Assembly: GCA_902611415.1 (NCBI GenBank) | Contig: CACLZM010000002.1 | Location: 62,001 to 126,000, forward strand | DNA: 64,000 nucleotides | Reading direction: 5' to 3' | Origin: an uncultured Alphaproteobacteria bacterium | GTDB lineage: Bacteria > Pseudomonadota > Alphaproteobacteria > HIMB59 | Shown: piece by piece, positions 13,589 through 22,884 of the stretch | How positions within the stretch are numbered: position 1 is the stretch's first letter | Layout: every line of letters begins with the position of its first letter | Made by a program: the position numbers and the translations under genes | The notes under the pieces: generated by a model | What the model saw: only the letters and a program-made list of their open reading frames with translations | What the model was told of the DNA's origin: nothing | Database searches by the model: none

Positions 13589-16203
13589 TAATCTAAATCA
13601 CTTGTATTCCCACAGTTAAAACACTTCCTAAATTTACCGTATTTCCCATTCAAAATAACCGTATCACCCTCACTACAAACAAAGCATTTTTCAGGTACAT
13701 ATTGGCATTTTTCATTACTACAAACTTTTAAATTCTCATCTTTGTCTATCAAATATCCTTTTTCACATTCGCTGCATAAATTATAGCTGTTTTTACAAAC
13801 GGGAAAATTAGTGCATGAGTAAAATGGTTTAAACTTATTTTCTTTACTCTCGACGTACCTCATAATTCCATTATTACATTTCTTACATCCATAAATTTTT
13901 TTCATTGTATTAACTTGTTTTATCGAGGGGTTAAAATCATTAATGACTTCAATGGTAAAACTAGAGGGCTCTTGATCACTATCTATTAAAAATATTTGTT
14001 TTTTAGCTCTAGTTAATGCAACATAAAACAACCTTCTTTCTTCAGCAAAGGGGTAAGTTTCATTATCTTCAATTACTAAATTTAATAGTGGATCATCCAT
14101 AATTTCACTTGGAAATTTATAAGAAGGTGAGTTAATCAAATTAATAATAACATAATCTGCCTCCTCTCCTTTTGATGAATGAATAGTTTTAAATTGAATA
14201 TTTTGATTTGAATATTTTTCTAAAATTTGAGGCTTACTATTTTTATATCTTCCTAAAACTAAAATAGAAGATGGGTTTTTCTTTGATATAATTTTTTTTA
14301 GAATTTGCTCTAACAAAAATTCTTCTTCATCAAAAAATACACCAATGGGACTAAGTTTATTATTAATAGAAGAGGTTATTTCTTTTTTAATCTGACTTGG
14401 GTTTTTTAAAATAAAATTTTGTGATATTTCTGCTATTGATTGAGAAAAACGATATGTTTCTGGAATAATAACTTTCTCTAATTTTTTATCTTTTTCACCA
14501 AAGTTTGAAAATAAATCTATTCTACTTCCAGCAAACTTGAAGATTGACTGCCAGTCATCTCCCACAGTATAGCAGGACGTGTTCTCATTATTATTAATTA
14601 GCGATTTTACTAACTTGAGTCTTAGTGAGGAAATATCTTGAAATTCATCAATGATAATTTCATCAAAATGCATATTTTCATTCTTGGCTATATTTTGAGT
14701 TGCAAGATTAATCATATCGCTAAAATCTATTTCATTTTCCTCCTTTAATTTCTTTTCATAGTTATCAAAGATTATTTTAAAAATTTTTAAAAATGCTTGA
14801 TATCTAGATGAGTCTTCATATTTTAAAGATTTATTCTTGAGTTCATGAAAGGAACTTTCCGAAGACTTATAATGATTAAGGAAACTTACACAAAGTTGAC
14901 TAAATTTTCTAATTTCCGAGTTAAACTTTAATTTTTTTAATATTTCTTTTTCAGAGTTCTTTTTGAATTTTACACCAAATGATTTTAATTGTCTTTCAAG
15001 CTCAATTGTCAATATCCCTTTTCTTTTTTGGTATGAGTATGTTGAAATTAATAGTGTTCCATATTGACTATGAATAACTTTTTTCCATTCTGCCTCTGTT
15101 GCATAATTTTTATTCTTAAACCATAAGGGAGCTTGACCATTTTCATCTAGTGCAAAATGTTCAATATAAAGTGCATATTCAGGTAAATAGAAATCCGGCT
15201 TGTATTGCCTCTTTTTTTCACTGCTTAAATCATGTTCATATTTTTTTTCATAGACATAATCCACCCCATTCAAATATAAAAAGTTTGCAATTTCACATTC
15301 CTCAATACTTTTTAGTTTTTCTCCTTTTAAAGAATAGTTCGATCTAAATTGTTTTAAAAATGTTGTGTATTCATCAAGACTATTAAAATCAAAAATGCTT
15401 TTGTATGGTCTTAAATAGTGAGCAAAATAATCATAAATTAGTTTTTTATTTCTATCGTTAGAGCAGATTTTGCTTATCTCATTTTCAATAAATTTATCAA
15501 ATTTAATAATATCTTGAGTTAATTCTGAAACGTCAGGTTTCTTGGAAAAACCTAAGTTTTTATAACCAAAAGAGTGAAATGTCTCTATTTGAATACCTTT
15601 ATACTCTGAGAGGCGATCATCAATTTCCTCTTGAGCGTTTCTCGCAAAAACTAAGATTAAAATTTTATGAGGATCGGTTTCTAAAATGTCTAAAAGATAT
15701 CGCACTCTACCAACTATAGTTGATGTTTTTCCAGATCCCGCGCTAGCCACAACTTGAATAATCGGTTCTCTATTTACACAAGCAAATACTTGAGAGTACG
15801 AGTACTGTCCTTTAGAGTTTAAAAAAATTTTTTGATATTTTTTTTGAGCTCCTAAGGTAAAATTTTCATTATTTTCTAACCTTTTTTCAGAAATACCAGA
15901 TAAGTAGTTTTTGTTTTCTAAAATTATATTGAATAAATTTTTATCTTTTTCTTTCAATTTCTCTGGAATATCTAGTGCATTGATACTTTGGTATTTATCA
16001 GATAAAGAACTAATATCTTTTTCAGTCACAAATTTTTTTTTATCAAATACATTCTTCAAATGATGATTCATTTGAAGAAATGTTTCTCTCTGGTTTAAGA
16101 TTAATTCTATTTTCTTATCAATACTTTTAATTTTTGAAAAAATTTTGACTATTCCTGCTAGTGTAGCAAAACCAATAAAATAAGCAGAAAAGCCATCAAA
16201 CAT
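13588..16203 (-). CDS. UvrD/Rep-type (helicase IV-like) DNA helicase with C-terminal zinc ribbons
   Basis: 871 residues. The N-terminus SAYFIGFATLAGIVKIF is hydrophobic enough to be a membrane anchor. Superfamily 1 motifs follow: Walker A ASAGSGKTSTIVGR, Walker B IIIDEFQDIS, the GDDWQSIF motif III, and EERRLFYVALTRAKKQ near the end of the core. An insertion around residues 320-400 (QYKPDFYLPEYALYIEHFAL) looks like the nuclease-like domain seen in some helicase IV relatives. The last 100 residues hold four or more CxxC pairs like topoisomerase C4 fingers. It is the first gene of an operon with the exonuclease. Confidence 0.88.
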   Translation of the reverse strand: MFDGFSAYFIGFATLAGIVKIFSKIKSIDKKIELILNQRETFLQMNHHLKNVFDKKKFVTEKDISSLSDKYQSINALDIPEKLKEKDKNLFNIILENKNYLSGISEKRLENNENFTLGAQKKYQKIFLNSKGQYSYSQVFACVNREPIIQVVASAGSGKTSTIVGRVRYLLDILETDPHKILILVFARNAQEEIDDRLSEYKGIQIETFHSFGYKNLGFSKKPDVSELTQDIIKFDKFIENEISKICSNDRNKKLIYDYFAHYLRPYKSIFDFNSLDEYTTFLKQFRSNYSLKGEKLKSIEECEIANFLYLNGVDYVYEKKYEHDLSSEKKRQYKPDFYLPEYALYIEHFALDENGQAPLWFKNKNYATEAEWKKVIHSQYGTLLISTYSYQKRKGILTIELERQLKSFGVKFKKNSEKEILKKLKFNSEIRKFSQLCVSFLNHYKSSESSFHELKNKSLKYEDSSRYQAFLKIFKIIFDNYEKKLKEENEIDFSDMINLATQNIAKNENMHFDEIIIDEFQDISSLRLKLVKSLINNNENTSCYTVGDDWQSIFKFAGSRIDLFSNFGEKDKKLEKVIIPETYRFSQSIAEISQNFILKNPSQIKKEITSSINNKLSPIGVFFDEEEFLLEQILKKIISKKNPSSILVLGRYKNSKPQILEKYSNQNIQFKTIHSSKGEEADYVIINLINSPSYKFPSEIMDDPLLNLVIEDNETYPFAEERRLFYVALTRAKKQIFLIDSDQEPSSFTIEVINDFNPSIKQVNTMKKIYGCKKCNNGIMRYVESKENKFKPFYSCTNFPVCKNSYNLCSECEKGYLIDKDENLKVCSNEKCQYVPEKCFVCSEGDTVILNGKYGKFRKCFNCGNTSDLD

Positions 16204-16283
16204 AAATAAAATATATGAAAGATTAAAGTATTTTCCTAATATAAGTTTTTATTGAATTTAAATTATAGATTAAATTAAATTAA

Positions 16284-16982
16284 ATGATAAAGATCTTATT
16301 ACCATTACTACTAATTTTTTTAATATATTTTCCTTATATTTACGTTCGCTACACATATCAAAATTATAATAAATCATTAGATTTAATGCCTTTTAAAGGA
16401 AGAGAATTTGCTGATAAAATACTCAATGACCAAGGGTTAAAAGAAGTACAAATAGAACCACAAAAAGTTAGTTTGCAAAATTTTTACAATCCTAGAAATA
16501 AATCAATAGGCATTGAGAATGAACTATTAAATAAAAAAAGTCTCACCGCACTATCTATTATTGCTCATGAAGTAGGACACGCAATACAGCATAAAGAAAA
16601 TTATAAACCCTTGATACAAAGACATGAGCTACTCGAAAAGACCGTTGTTTTTCGAACAATCGGATCATCTATTGTAACGCTAGGAGTTGGTCCAATATTT
16701 GCTTTTACTAATAGTCTTTCTTTAACTTTAATTGCTACGGTTATCGCTCTTCTTTTTTTTTGTATTGAGATTTTTATTAATCTATTTACTTTAAAATGTG
16801 AGTATGATGCAAGTTTTAATCGGGCAATGCCAATCTTAAAAGAAAATGTTCCCAGTGAATACATAGATCAGTGTAAAAAAGTTTTAAATGCTGCCGCTCT
16901 CACATATGTTGCAAATTCTATAATTCGAGTTTTATCACTGAGAAATTTCTTTTTTATTTTCTTACGTCTACTAAAACGTTAA
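16284..16982 (+). CDS. Membrane zinc metallopeptidase, YugP-like
   Basis: 232 residues. The N-terminal membrane helix is followed by a soluble part with the zinc motif AHEVGHAIQ. Two further membrane helices (around SLSLTLIATVIALLFFCIEI) lead into CEYDASFNRAM, whose Asp fits the third zinc ligand region of the family. The length and motif order match the YugP/Zn_peptidase_2 family (PF04298), whose substrates are unknown. It diverges from the helicase gene across 80 bases, so the two could share a promoter region. Confidence 0.85.
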   Translation: MIKILLPLLLIFLIYFPYIYVRYTYQNYNKSLDLMPFKGREFADKILNDQGLKEVQIEPQKVSLQNFYNPRNKSIGIENELLNKKSLTALSIIAHEVGHAIQHKENYKPLIQRHELLEKTVVFRTIGSSIVTLGVGPIFAFTNSLSLTLIATVIALLFFCIEIFINLFTLKCEYDASFNRAMPILKENVPSEYIDQCKKVLNAAALTYVANSIIRVLSLRNFFFIFLRLLKR

Positions 16983-17566
16983 AATTAACTATGAAAAGTT
17001 CATTAAATTAATTCTACTCATAAATTATGATTAATGATTTCTATAAATTAAGGAAATTTGCAAAATATTGAAACTTTTCTATTTATCCAAAGATAAAAAA
17101 AAGTTAACTACAACTTCTTATTCTTAGATCTTTTGACTAGCTCTTTGACGGTATCCTCATATCTTTGAGTTAAGGATTTGTGGCCTTTAAGGTTTTTTTT
17201 AAATGCTTTACTTAATTCAAGATAATACCAAGGTATCTGTTGGAGGGGTTTCTTGTAGCGCGGAGGTGGGAGAGTTGGGTTTAGTGATTTCGGGGAACGA
17301 ACCCACTGAACGGTTGAAAAATAAGAAACAAGCGATCCATCAACGTATCCGTGCTTACAGTACTGATCTTGGTCACGATTCTCGCTATGGGTGCTGGATT
17401 GACCCCTTCGAGTTTGTTTACAAGACCAAAAGAAAGTCCAAAACCTATGAATATTACAAAAAAATCATTATTTATAGGTATTTTTTGGTTGTGTCAAAAT
17501 ATGTTGGAATTGGGGTCGATTACTCTTAACACGAGGACTCTTTTTGCTATTATCTCGTGCTTAATC
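16983..17566. other. 584-base region without a convincing gene; GC-richer patch
   Basis: From about 17215 to 17420 the DNA is visibly richer in G and C than its flanks and lacks stops in several frames. The track ORF at 17203 and the upstream extension of the fadB-like frame (with a hydrophobic LTVLILVTILAMGAGLTP) are both possible. On the reverse strand, an open frame ending at a TAG at 17108-17110 reads IPWYYLELSKAFKKNLKGHK. None matches a family that I recognise. The patch may be a gene remnant or a structured RNA; no rnpB, tmRNA, SRP RNA or 6S signature was seen. Confidence 0.4.
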
Positions 17567-19906
17567 ATGGCTGCGTTTAAAAAAATTGTTGTAATAGGAG
17601 CAGGGACAATGGGCTCTGGTATTGCTGCTCACTTGGCTAATTCTAACCGCCAAGTAGTTTTGCTTGATCTCAAAGGAAAAGACAAGCCTAACCAAATATC
17701 TGAAAATGCCATTGATATTATCAAAAAGTCAGACCCGCCTCTATTAGTGGAAAGGTCTCGAATTGATCATATCAAACCAGGTAATCTTGAAGACGATTTT
17801 GATGAGATTAAAGATGCGGATTGGGTTATAGAAGCTGTTGTTGAGCGTATTGATATCAAACACAAACTTTACTCCCAAATTGATAAAGTTCGCAGCCCCA
17901 ACTCTATTATTTCATCTAATACTTCGACTATTCCTCTTTCAATTTTGACACAAGAGATGTCCGATAGCATGAAAGCAGATTTTTGTATTACTCACTTTTT
18001 TAATCCTGTCCGATTTATGAGATTATTAGAGATCGTTGAAACACCAACTATGAATAAAGATAAGATGGGTGGACTTCGTGATTTTTGTAAAAATGAGCTA
18101 GGTAAAGGAATTGTCAATTGTAATGATACTCCTGGTTTTATCGGTAATCGAATTGGTGTGTATGCAATGCAGGTTGCGATGTATGAGGCATTAGAGCGAG
18201 GCCTCCCAGTAGAAATTGCAGATGCCTTATTTGGGCGACCTTTAGGAATTCCTAAAACAGGAGTTTTTGGACTGTATGATCTCATTGGTATTGATTTGAT
18301 GAAAGATGTGCTTGCAAGTTTCAAAAAAGAGTTACAAGAAAATGATCCTTTTATGGATGTGGTGAAACCTCATCCTCTGGTCGAGCAGTTACTTGAAAAA
18401 GGTTTTAATGGAAATAAGGGCCCTGGGGGGTTTTATCAAACAACAATTGTTGATGGTGAAGAACATGTTAAAGCCATGAACACTTCAGACATGAGTTATT
18501 ATGATTTTGATAAAGTAGATTTAGAAATCGCAAGAAGAGTTGAGAAAGAGGGCATCAAAGCACTTCTTGATGATGATAGTGATTATGGTCGATATGCTTT
18601 TGCAGTATTAGCTAAAATTATTAATTATAGCGCTTTTTGCATTCCCGAGGTTTCATCAAAGGTAACTGATATAGATGATGCACTTCGTATGGGGTTTAAC
18701 TGGAATGAGGGTCCATTTGAATTATTAAATGAGTACGGGCTCACCAAATTTGTCCAACGACTTCAAGATGAAAAACAAGATGTTCCTGAGCTGCTAACAA
18801 CTATGATTAGATTAAAACAAGAACCTTATGACTCTACTTCTTCACGCGCCTATAATCATGAAGCAGGTATGAAATTTATCTCTAGAGGAGCGGGAGTTCG
18901 CCGATTAGGTGACCACAAAAAATATGCAAATCCATTATCTCGAAATTTTGCTGCAACTATTTGGCAATTTAATGATGAACCTCGAGAACAGAAGATACTG
19001 TGTTGTGAATTTCACACTAAGGCAAATGCTTTGAACGCAGATGCAATGAATATTCTAGAGGAGTCAGTTAACCGTCTTGAGCAAGATAATTATCAAGGAC
19101 TAGTTGTTTATAATGAGGCCATGAACTTTTCTGCAGGAGCTGATTTAAATACCATGATTGGTTTAGCTGACGTAAAAGATTGGAAAGGTATCGATAAATA
19201 CCTATCTGATTTTCAATCTGCATGTATGAAAATGAAATATGCTTCGAAACCAACAGTTAGTGGCGTTGCTGGATTAGCTATTGGTGGTGGTTTTGAAGTA
19301 GCATGTCAAACTTCTAAGATGGTTGCTCACATGAATAGTACTTTAGGTTTAGTAGAAACAGGTGTCGGCCTTGTTCCAGGTGGTGGAGGGTGTAAAGAAT
19401 TATTATGGAGATGGGTACAAGACAAAAAATACATAAATAACCATGATCAAGCAGCTCTTCAGGTATTTGATATTATAGGATATGGCCTAATGGCCCATTC
19501 CCCATTGCAAGCTAAAAAGCATAAATTTTTTCTAGATGATGATATTTTTGTTTTAAACAGAGATAATCTTCTTGTGGAGGCCTTTAATCAAGTATCATTA
19601 TTAAAAAATGGATATTCAGCTCCTGAAAAGCCAAAGTTCACACTAAGCGGACCTGAGGTAAAAGAGAAAATGCACCAAGTTTTATTGGATTTAGAGCAAA
19701 AAAAAATCATTTTTGGCTATGATGTTGATATTGGTCTTCATCTAGCAACCGTACTTAGCGGTGGCGATACAACTAAATCAAAAGAATTGTCTGAAGCTGA
19801 TCTTTATGATTTAGAGCGACAGTCTTTGATAAATTTAATACAATCCAACAAGACGAGGGATAGGATACATGCAATGTTGTCTACGGGGAGAAGACTAAAA
19901 AACTAA
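17567..19906 (+). CDS. Bifunctional 3-hydroxyacyl-CoA dehydrogenase/enoyl-CoA hydratase
   Basis: The ATG at 17567 (AAFKKIVVIGAGTMGSGIAA) fits the family; the track extends 72 codons too far upstream. The 779 residues contain an NAD-binding domain with GAGTMGSG and HFFNPVRFMRL, the dehydrogenase C-terminal domain (DTPGFIGNRIG), and a C-terminal crotonase domain with SAGADLNTM and GLAIGGGFEVACQ. The order dehydrogenase then hydratase is the reverse of E. coli FadB and typical of alphaproteobacterial beta-oxidation enzymes. It would carry out hydration and NAD-linked oxidation of acyl-CoA intermediates. Its stop overlaps the start of the acyl-CoA ligase gene. Confidence 0.9.
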   Translation: MAAFKKIVVIGAGTMGSGIAAHLANSNRQVVLLDLKGKDKPNQISENAIDIIKKSDPPLLVERSRIDHIKPGNLEDDFDEIKDADWVIEAVVERIDIKHKLYSQIDKVRSPNSIISSNTSTIPLSILTQEMSDSMKADFCITHFFNPVRFMRLLEIVETPTMNKDKMGGLRDFCKNELGKGIVNCNDTPGFIGNRIGVYAMQVAMYEALERGLPVEIADALFGRPLGIPKTGVFGLYDLIGIDLMKDVLASFKKELQENDPFMDVVKPHPLVEQLLEKGFNGNKGPGGFYQTTIVDGEEHVKAMNTSDMSYYDFDKVDLEIARRVEKEGIKALLDDDSDYGRYAFAVLAKIINYSAFCIPEVSSKVTDIDDALRMGFNWNEGPFELLNEYGLTKFVQRLQDEKQDVPELLTTMIRLKQEPYDSTSSRAYNHEAGMKFISRGAGVRRLGDHKKYANPLSRNFAATIWQFNDEPREQKILCCEFHTKANALNADAMNILEESVNRLEQDNYQGLVVYNEAMNFSAGADLNTMIGLADVKDWKGIDKYLSDFQSACMKMKYASKPTVSGVAGLAIGGGFEVACQTSKMVAHMNSTLGLVETGVGLVPGGGGCKELLWRWVQDKKYINNHDQAALQVFDIIGYGLMAHSPLQAKKHKFFLDDDIFVLNRDNLLVEAFNQVSLLKNGYSAPEKPKFTLSGPEVKEKMHQVLLDLEQKKIIFGYDVDIGLHLATVLSGGDTTKSKELSEADLYDLERQSLINLIQSNKTRDRIHAMLSTGRRLKN

Positions 19907-21531
19907 TGAGCAATTTTGAGCAGGGAATGCATAAAAATGATGCAAACTTTGTTCCTTTAACACCTATCAGTTTCCTTGATCGAATAAAAGATGTTTACCC
20001 CGACTATGAAGCCATAGTATACAAGGAGAGAAAATACTCATGGAGACAGGTTTACGATCGATGTACTCGATTTGCTAGTGCCTTAACTAAAGTTGGAATT
20101 GGCAAAGGCGATGTTGTTTCTATTATGGCAGCAAACACACCTGAATTATTTGAAGCACATTATTCTGTTCCTATGACAGGAGGTGTAGTTAATACAATTA
20201 ATACTCGTTTAGACACCAGAACAGTTGCTTACATACTAGATCATAGTGACTGTAAAGTTTTTATAGTGGATCGACAATTTCACAATGTAGCAATTGACGC
20301 TATTGCTCATGTTAACCGAGATATCATCGTTATTGATATCGACGACAAGCAAGCAGATTTAGGAGATATTCCATCAATTGGAAAACTAGAGTACGAAAGT
20401 TTCCTACAAACAGGTGATGAGGGTTTTGAATGGATAAGACCTGATGATGAGTGGCAGGCTATTTCACTGAACTATACATCTGGAACAACAGGAAACCCAA
20501 AAGGTGTTGTGTACCATCACAGAGGGTCCTATTTAATGTCAATGGGAAGTATTACGGCATGGAATATGCCTAACCGGCTAACATATTTATATACAGTGCC
20601 AATGTTTCATTGCAATGGCTGGGGGTATCCATGGACTTTGGCGATGCTCCATGCCCGTGTAATATTTATACGAAATATTGTTGTTAAAGAAATTTTCGAA
20701 TTAATTGATAAATATGAGGTGACTCACTTTGGAGGTGCTCCTATCGTATTAAATATGATAGCAAATGCCCCATCGGATGATCAAAAAGCATTGAAAAATA
20801 AGGTTTATGTTATGACTGCTGGTGCACCGCCCCCTAGTTCAATTCTTCAAAAAATGGAGTCTTTAGGCTTTGAGGTTATGCATGTATATGGACTGACTGA
20901 AACTTACGGTCATGTTGTTCATTGTGCTTGGAATAAGGACTGGGATAATCTAGCAGATGAAAAGCGATCTGAGCTCAAAGCCTATCAAGGAGTTCGCTAT
21001 CCGCACACAGAAATGGTATCGGTCATGAACCCAGAAACACTCGAACCTGTCCCTTCCGATGGAGAGACTATGGGGGAGATCATGATCCGAGGAAATACTG
21101 TCATGATGGGGTACTACAAAAATGAAGAGGCTACTAAAGAGTCGATGAAAAGTGGATGGTTTCACTCAGGCGACTTAGCAGTAATGCACCCTAGTGGATA
21201 TATTCAAGTTAAAGATAGATCAAAAGATATTATTATTAGTGGTGGTGAAAATATATCATCTGTAGAAATTGAAAATATTATTACAAAGCACCCTGCAGTA
21301 TCATTAGCAGCAGTTGTTGCTAGACCTGATGAAAAATGGGGTGAGACACCCTGTGCTTTTATAGAATTAATTGAAGGTCAAACGGTAGAAGAAGATGAGT
21401 TAAAGAAATTTTGTAGAGAGCACTTAGCTGGTTTTAAAATGCCCAAAACTTTTGTATTTCAGGTCTTACCAAAAACATCAACTGGTAAAATTCAAAAGTA
21501 CGAGCTAAGAGAAACAGTCAAAAATCTCTAA
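19906..21531 (+). CDS. Acyl-CoA synthetase (AMP-forming), DmdB-like group
   Basis: 541 residues with the adenylate-forming signature YTSGTTGNPKGVVYHHRG, the VYGLTETYG motif, SGWFHSGDLA, and the catalytic Lys in PKTSTGKIQKYELR. The version with GNPKGVVYHHRG resembles 3-methylmercaptopropionate-CoA ligases (DmdB) and medium-chain fatty acid ligases; these cannot be separated by eye. It activates a carboxylic acid to its CoA thioester, which the coupled hydroxyacyl-CoA dehydrogenase could then process. The ATG overlaps the preceding stop (TAATG). Confidence 0.88.
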   Translation: MSNFEQGMHKNDANFVPLTPISFLDRIKDVYPDYEAIVYKERKYSWRQVYDRCTRFASALTKVGIGKGDVVSIMAANTPELFEAHYSVPMTGGVVNTINTRLDTRTVAYILDHSDCKVFIVDRQFHNVAIDAIAHVNRDIIVIDIDDKQADLGDIPSIGKLEYESFLQTGDEGFEWIRPDDEWQAISLNYTSGTTGNPKGVVYHHRGSYLMSMGSITAWNMPNRLTYLYTVPMFHCNGWGYPWTLAMLHARVIFIRNIVVKEIFELIDKYEVTHFGGAPIVLNMIANAPSDDQKALKNKVYVMTAGAPPPSSILQKMESLGFEVMHVYGLTETYGHVVHCAWNKDWDNLADEKRSELKAYQGVRYPHTEMVSVMNPETLEPVPSDGETMGEIMIRGNTVMMGYYKNEEATKESMKSGWFHSGDLAVMHPSGYIQVKDRSKDIIISGGENISSVEIENIITKHPAVSLAAVVARPDEKWGETPCAFIELIEGQTVEEDELKKFCREHLAGFKMPKTFVFQVLPKTSTGKIQKYELRETVKNL

Positions 21532-21728
21532 TTTAATTTTTTATTTTTATCTTCAGTATTTATCACTTTAATTGCTTTTAGTTTTTTATAACACATGTAA
21601 CAGACAAGATTATGATGACTTTTAATTAAATTTTGAACTTTCTTAGGAGCTGTTCGAATTTCAGATTCAATATACACACTGTCCATGACTGATAGCTCTC
21701 CCTCGCAATATTTGCATTTCTCAGCCAT
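21528..21728 (-). CDS. Small zinc-ribbon protein, unknown
   Basis: 66 residues with CKYC near the start (EKCKYCEGELS) and CYMC near the middle (NLVCYMCYKKL), a typical single zinc ribbon. The end overlaps the convergent ligase gene by four bases. Two bases separate it from the upstream photolyase-like gene on the same strand, so it is probably the last gene of that operon. No function can be assigned. Confidence 0.55.
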   Translation of the reverse strand: MAEKCKYCEGELSVMDSVYIESEIRTAPKKVQNLIKSHHNLVCYMCYKKLKAIKVINTEDKNKKLN

Positions 21729-21730
21729 GA

Positions 21731-22126
21731 CTAATATTTTAAATTTTTCTTAATTTTGTTCCAATACTGAAAAAATCTTTTTGCTGGATGAAGATAATTC
21801 TCCTGCAATAAGAAGTAATCGGGTAACTGCTCTAAATCATATTTTTCACCTAATTTTTGAAATAAATTTTGGTAAATAGGTCTAAAAGTAGATTTTGTTA
21901 TAATTTTGGATATGGTGTTTTGGTTATGAATTTCTTGCAATATCTCATATGTATTACCTCTATAGATTTCAGCCCCTGCCTCTTTAGCTAAAAAGTATCT
22001 ATTTTCAATGATTTTGTCACTAAGCTCATAGCCTTCAGTTAAAGTATCATCAAAGATGTAAACAGGATTACCCTCAATACCGGCTGGCACTCTCATAAAC
22101 TCGTCATATAAATAAATTAAGTTCAT
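21731..22126 (-). CDS. Photolyase-like alpha/beta (antenna) domain as a separate protein
   Basis: 131 residues. The pattern NPVYIFDDTLTE, then NRYFLAKEAGAEIYRGNTYEIL, resembles the N-terminal Rossmann-like domain of photolyases and cryptochromes (a strand ending in FD, then FL-x-L helices and a strand leading into YRG). The ATG overlaps the stop of the FAD-binding-domain gene upstream (ATGA), so the two halves are translationally coupled. In normal photolyases this domain comes first in one chain; here it is separate and encoded second. It may bind an antenna cofactor. The assignment is weaker than for its partner. Confidence 0.5.
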   Translation of the reverse strand: MNLIYLYDEFMRVPAGIEGNPVYIFDDTLTEGYELSDKIIENRYFLAKEAGAEIYRGNTYEILQEIHNQNTISKIITKSTFRPIYQNLFQKLGEKYDLEQLPDYFLLQENYLHPAKRFFQYWNKIKKNLKY

Positions 22127-22860
22127 AAATTGGGAAAGAGCCTCGAGCTAATTTCTTCATAGCTGCCATCTATTTCTCTATTCTTCTCAGGTATAATATC
22201 TATGCTTTTGTGACAGTATTTGTGAACATTTTCTAAATTAAATATATAAGGTTTTCCTGCAAAGGTACTCGCGATCCACTGCCAAGAGAAGTTATTACTT
22301 GCAATATCTCCATCCAGTAAATGACTCATAAAAAACTTCGCTCCAGCTTGCCATTTCACTCTTCTAAAGTGAATAATATAAGAAGCCAAATACATACGTG
22401 CATGGTTATGAAGGTACCCAGTGCTAGTGAGTTGCTCGATGAAAATATTAATAATTTGTGTTGGTGTTGTTGCTGACATAACATCCTCAGGCAAGTTATC
22501 TTGATATTCTTGAGCTTGAAATCCAGTTTTATATTCTTCTACATCTGTCCATAGTCGATCAGGATGATGGTAGGCATAGCTTCTCCAAAAATCTCTCCAT
22601 GCTAATTCTTGAATAAACTTTTCACTCTCAACAAAATTATATTTTTCTCGAATATATTGAAAGAGCTCTTTGTTAGTGATGATTCCATATTTTATATGGG
22701 CTGATAATCTTGAAATTTGTCCATTCAAAAAGTTTCTTGTTTTTGCATAGAGAGCAGGATTAAAAGAATTGAATTTTTCCAGTGCATCATGTCTTGATAA
22801 CATTGTGCTATTCGAATTTTTCGATATTGGTATTAGATCTTGAACACTTGAGATTTTCAC
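22123..22860 (-). CDS. FAD-binding photolyase/cryptochrome C-terminal domain protein
   Basis: 245 residues that correspond to only the FAD-binding half of a photolyase. Motifs are NGQISRLSAHIKYG, FIQELAWRDFWRSY, GYLHNHARMYLASY, and GDIASNNFSWQWIASTFAGK, which line the FAD and DNA-lesion pocket in class I photolyases. The usual antenna domain is missing from this chain and is probably supplied by the coupled 131-residue protein. Light-driven repair of pyrimidine dimers is the likely role for a surface-water bacterium, although a signalling cryptochrome cannot be excluded. Confidence 0.85.
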   Translation of the reverse strand: MKISSVQDLIPISKNSNSTMLSRHDALEKFNSFNPALYAKTRNFLNGQISRLSAHIKYGIITNKELFQYIREKYNFVESEKFIQELAWRDFWRSYAYHHPDRLWTDVEEYKTGFQAQEYQDNLPEDVMSATTPTQIINIFIEQLTSTGYLHNHARMYLASYIIHFRRVKWQAGAKFFMSHLLDGDIASNNFSWQWIASTFAGKPYIFNLENVHKYCHKSIDIIPEKNREIDGSYEEISSRLFPNL

Positions 22861-22884
22861 TTTTAATTATACATAAAATCTGTG

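Noticed and set aside
15150-15347. Plus-strand ORF inside the helicase gene
   Set aside because: Antisense shadow of a well-supported coding region.
17203-17529. ORF of 108 residues (MLYLIQDNTKVS...)
   Set aside because: Several frames are open in the same GC-richer patch, composition is unlike the neighbours, no ribosome site or family was recognised, and it overlaps other equally poor frames. Described as a gene-less region instead.
17351-17566. N-terminal extension of the fadB-like frame
   Set aside because: The enzyme family starts at MAAFKKIVVIGAG, matching the ATG at 17567; the 72 upstream residues do not fit the family.
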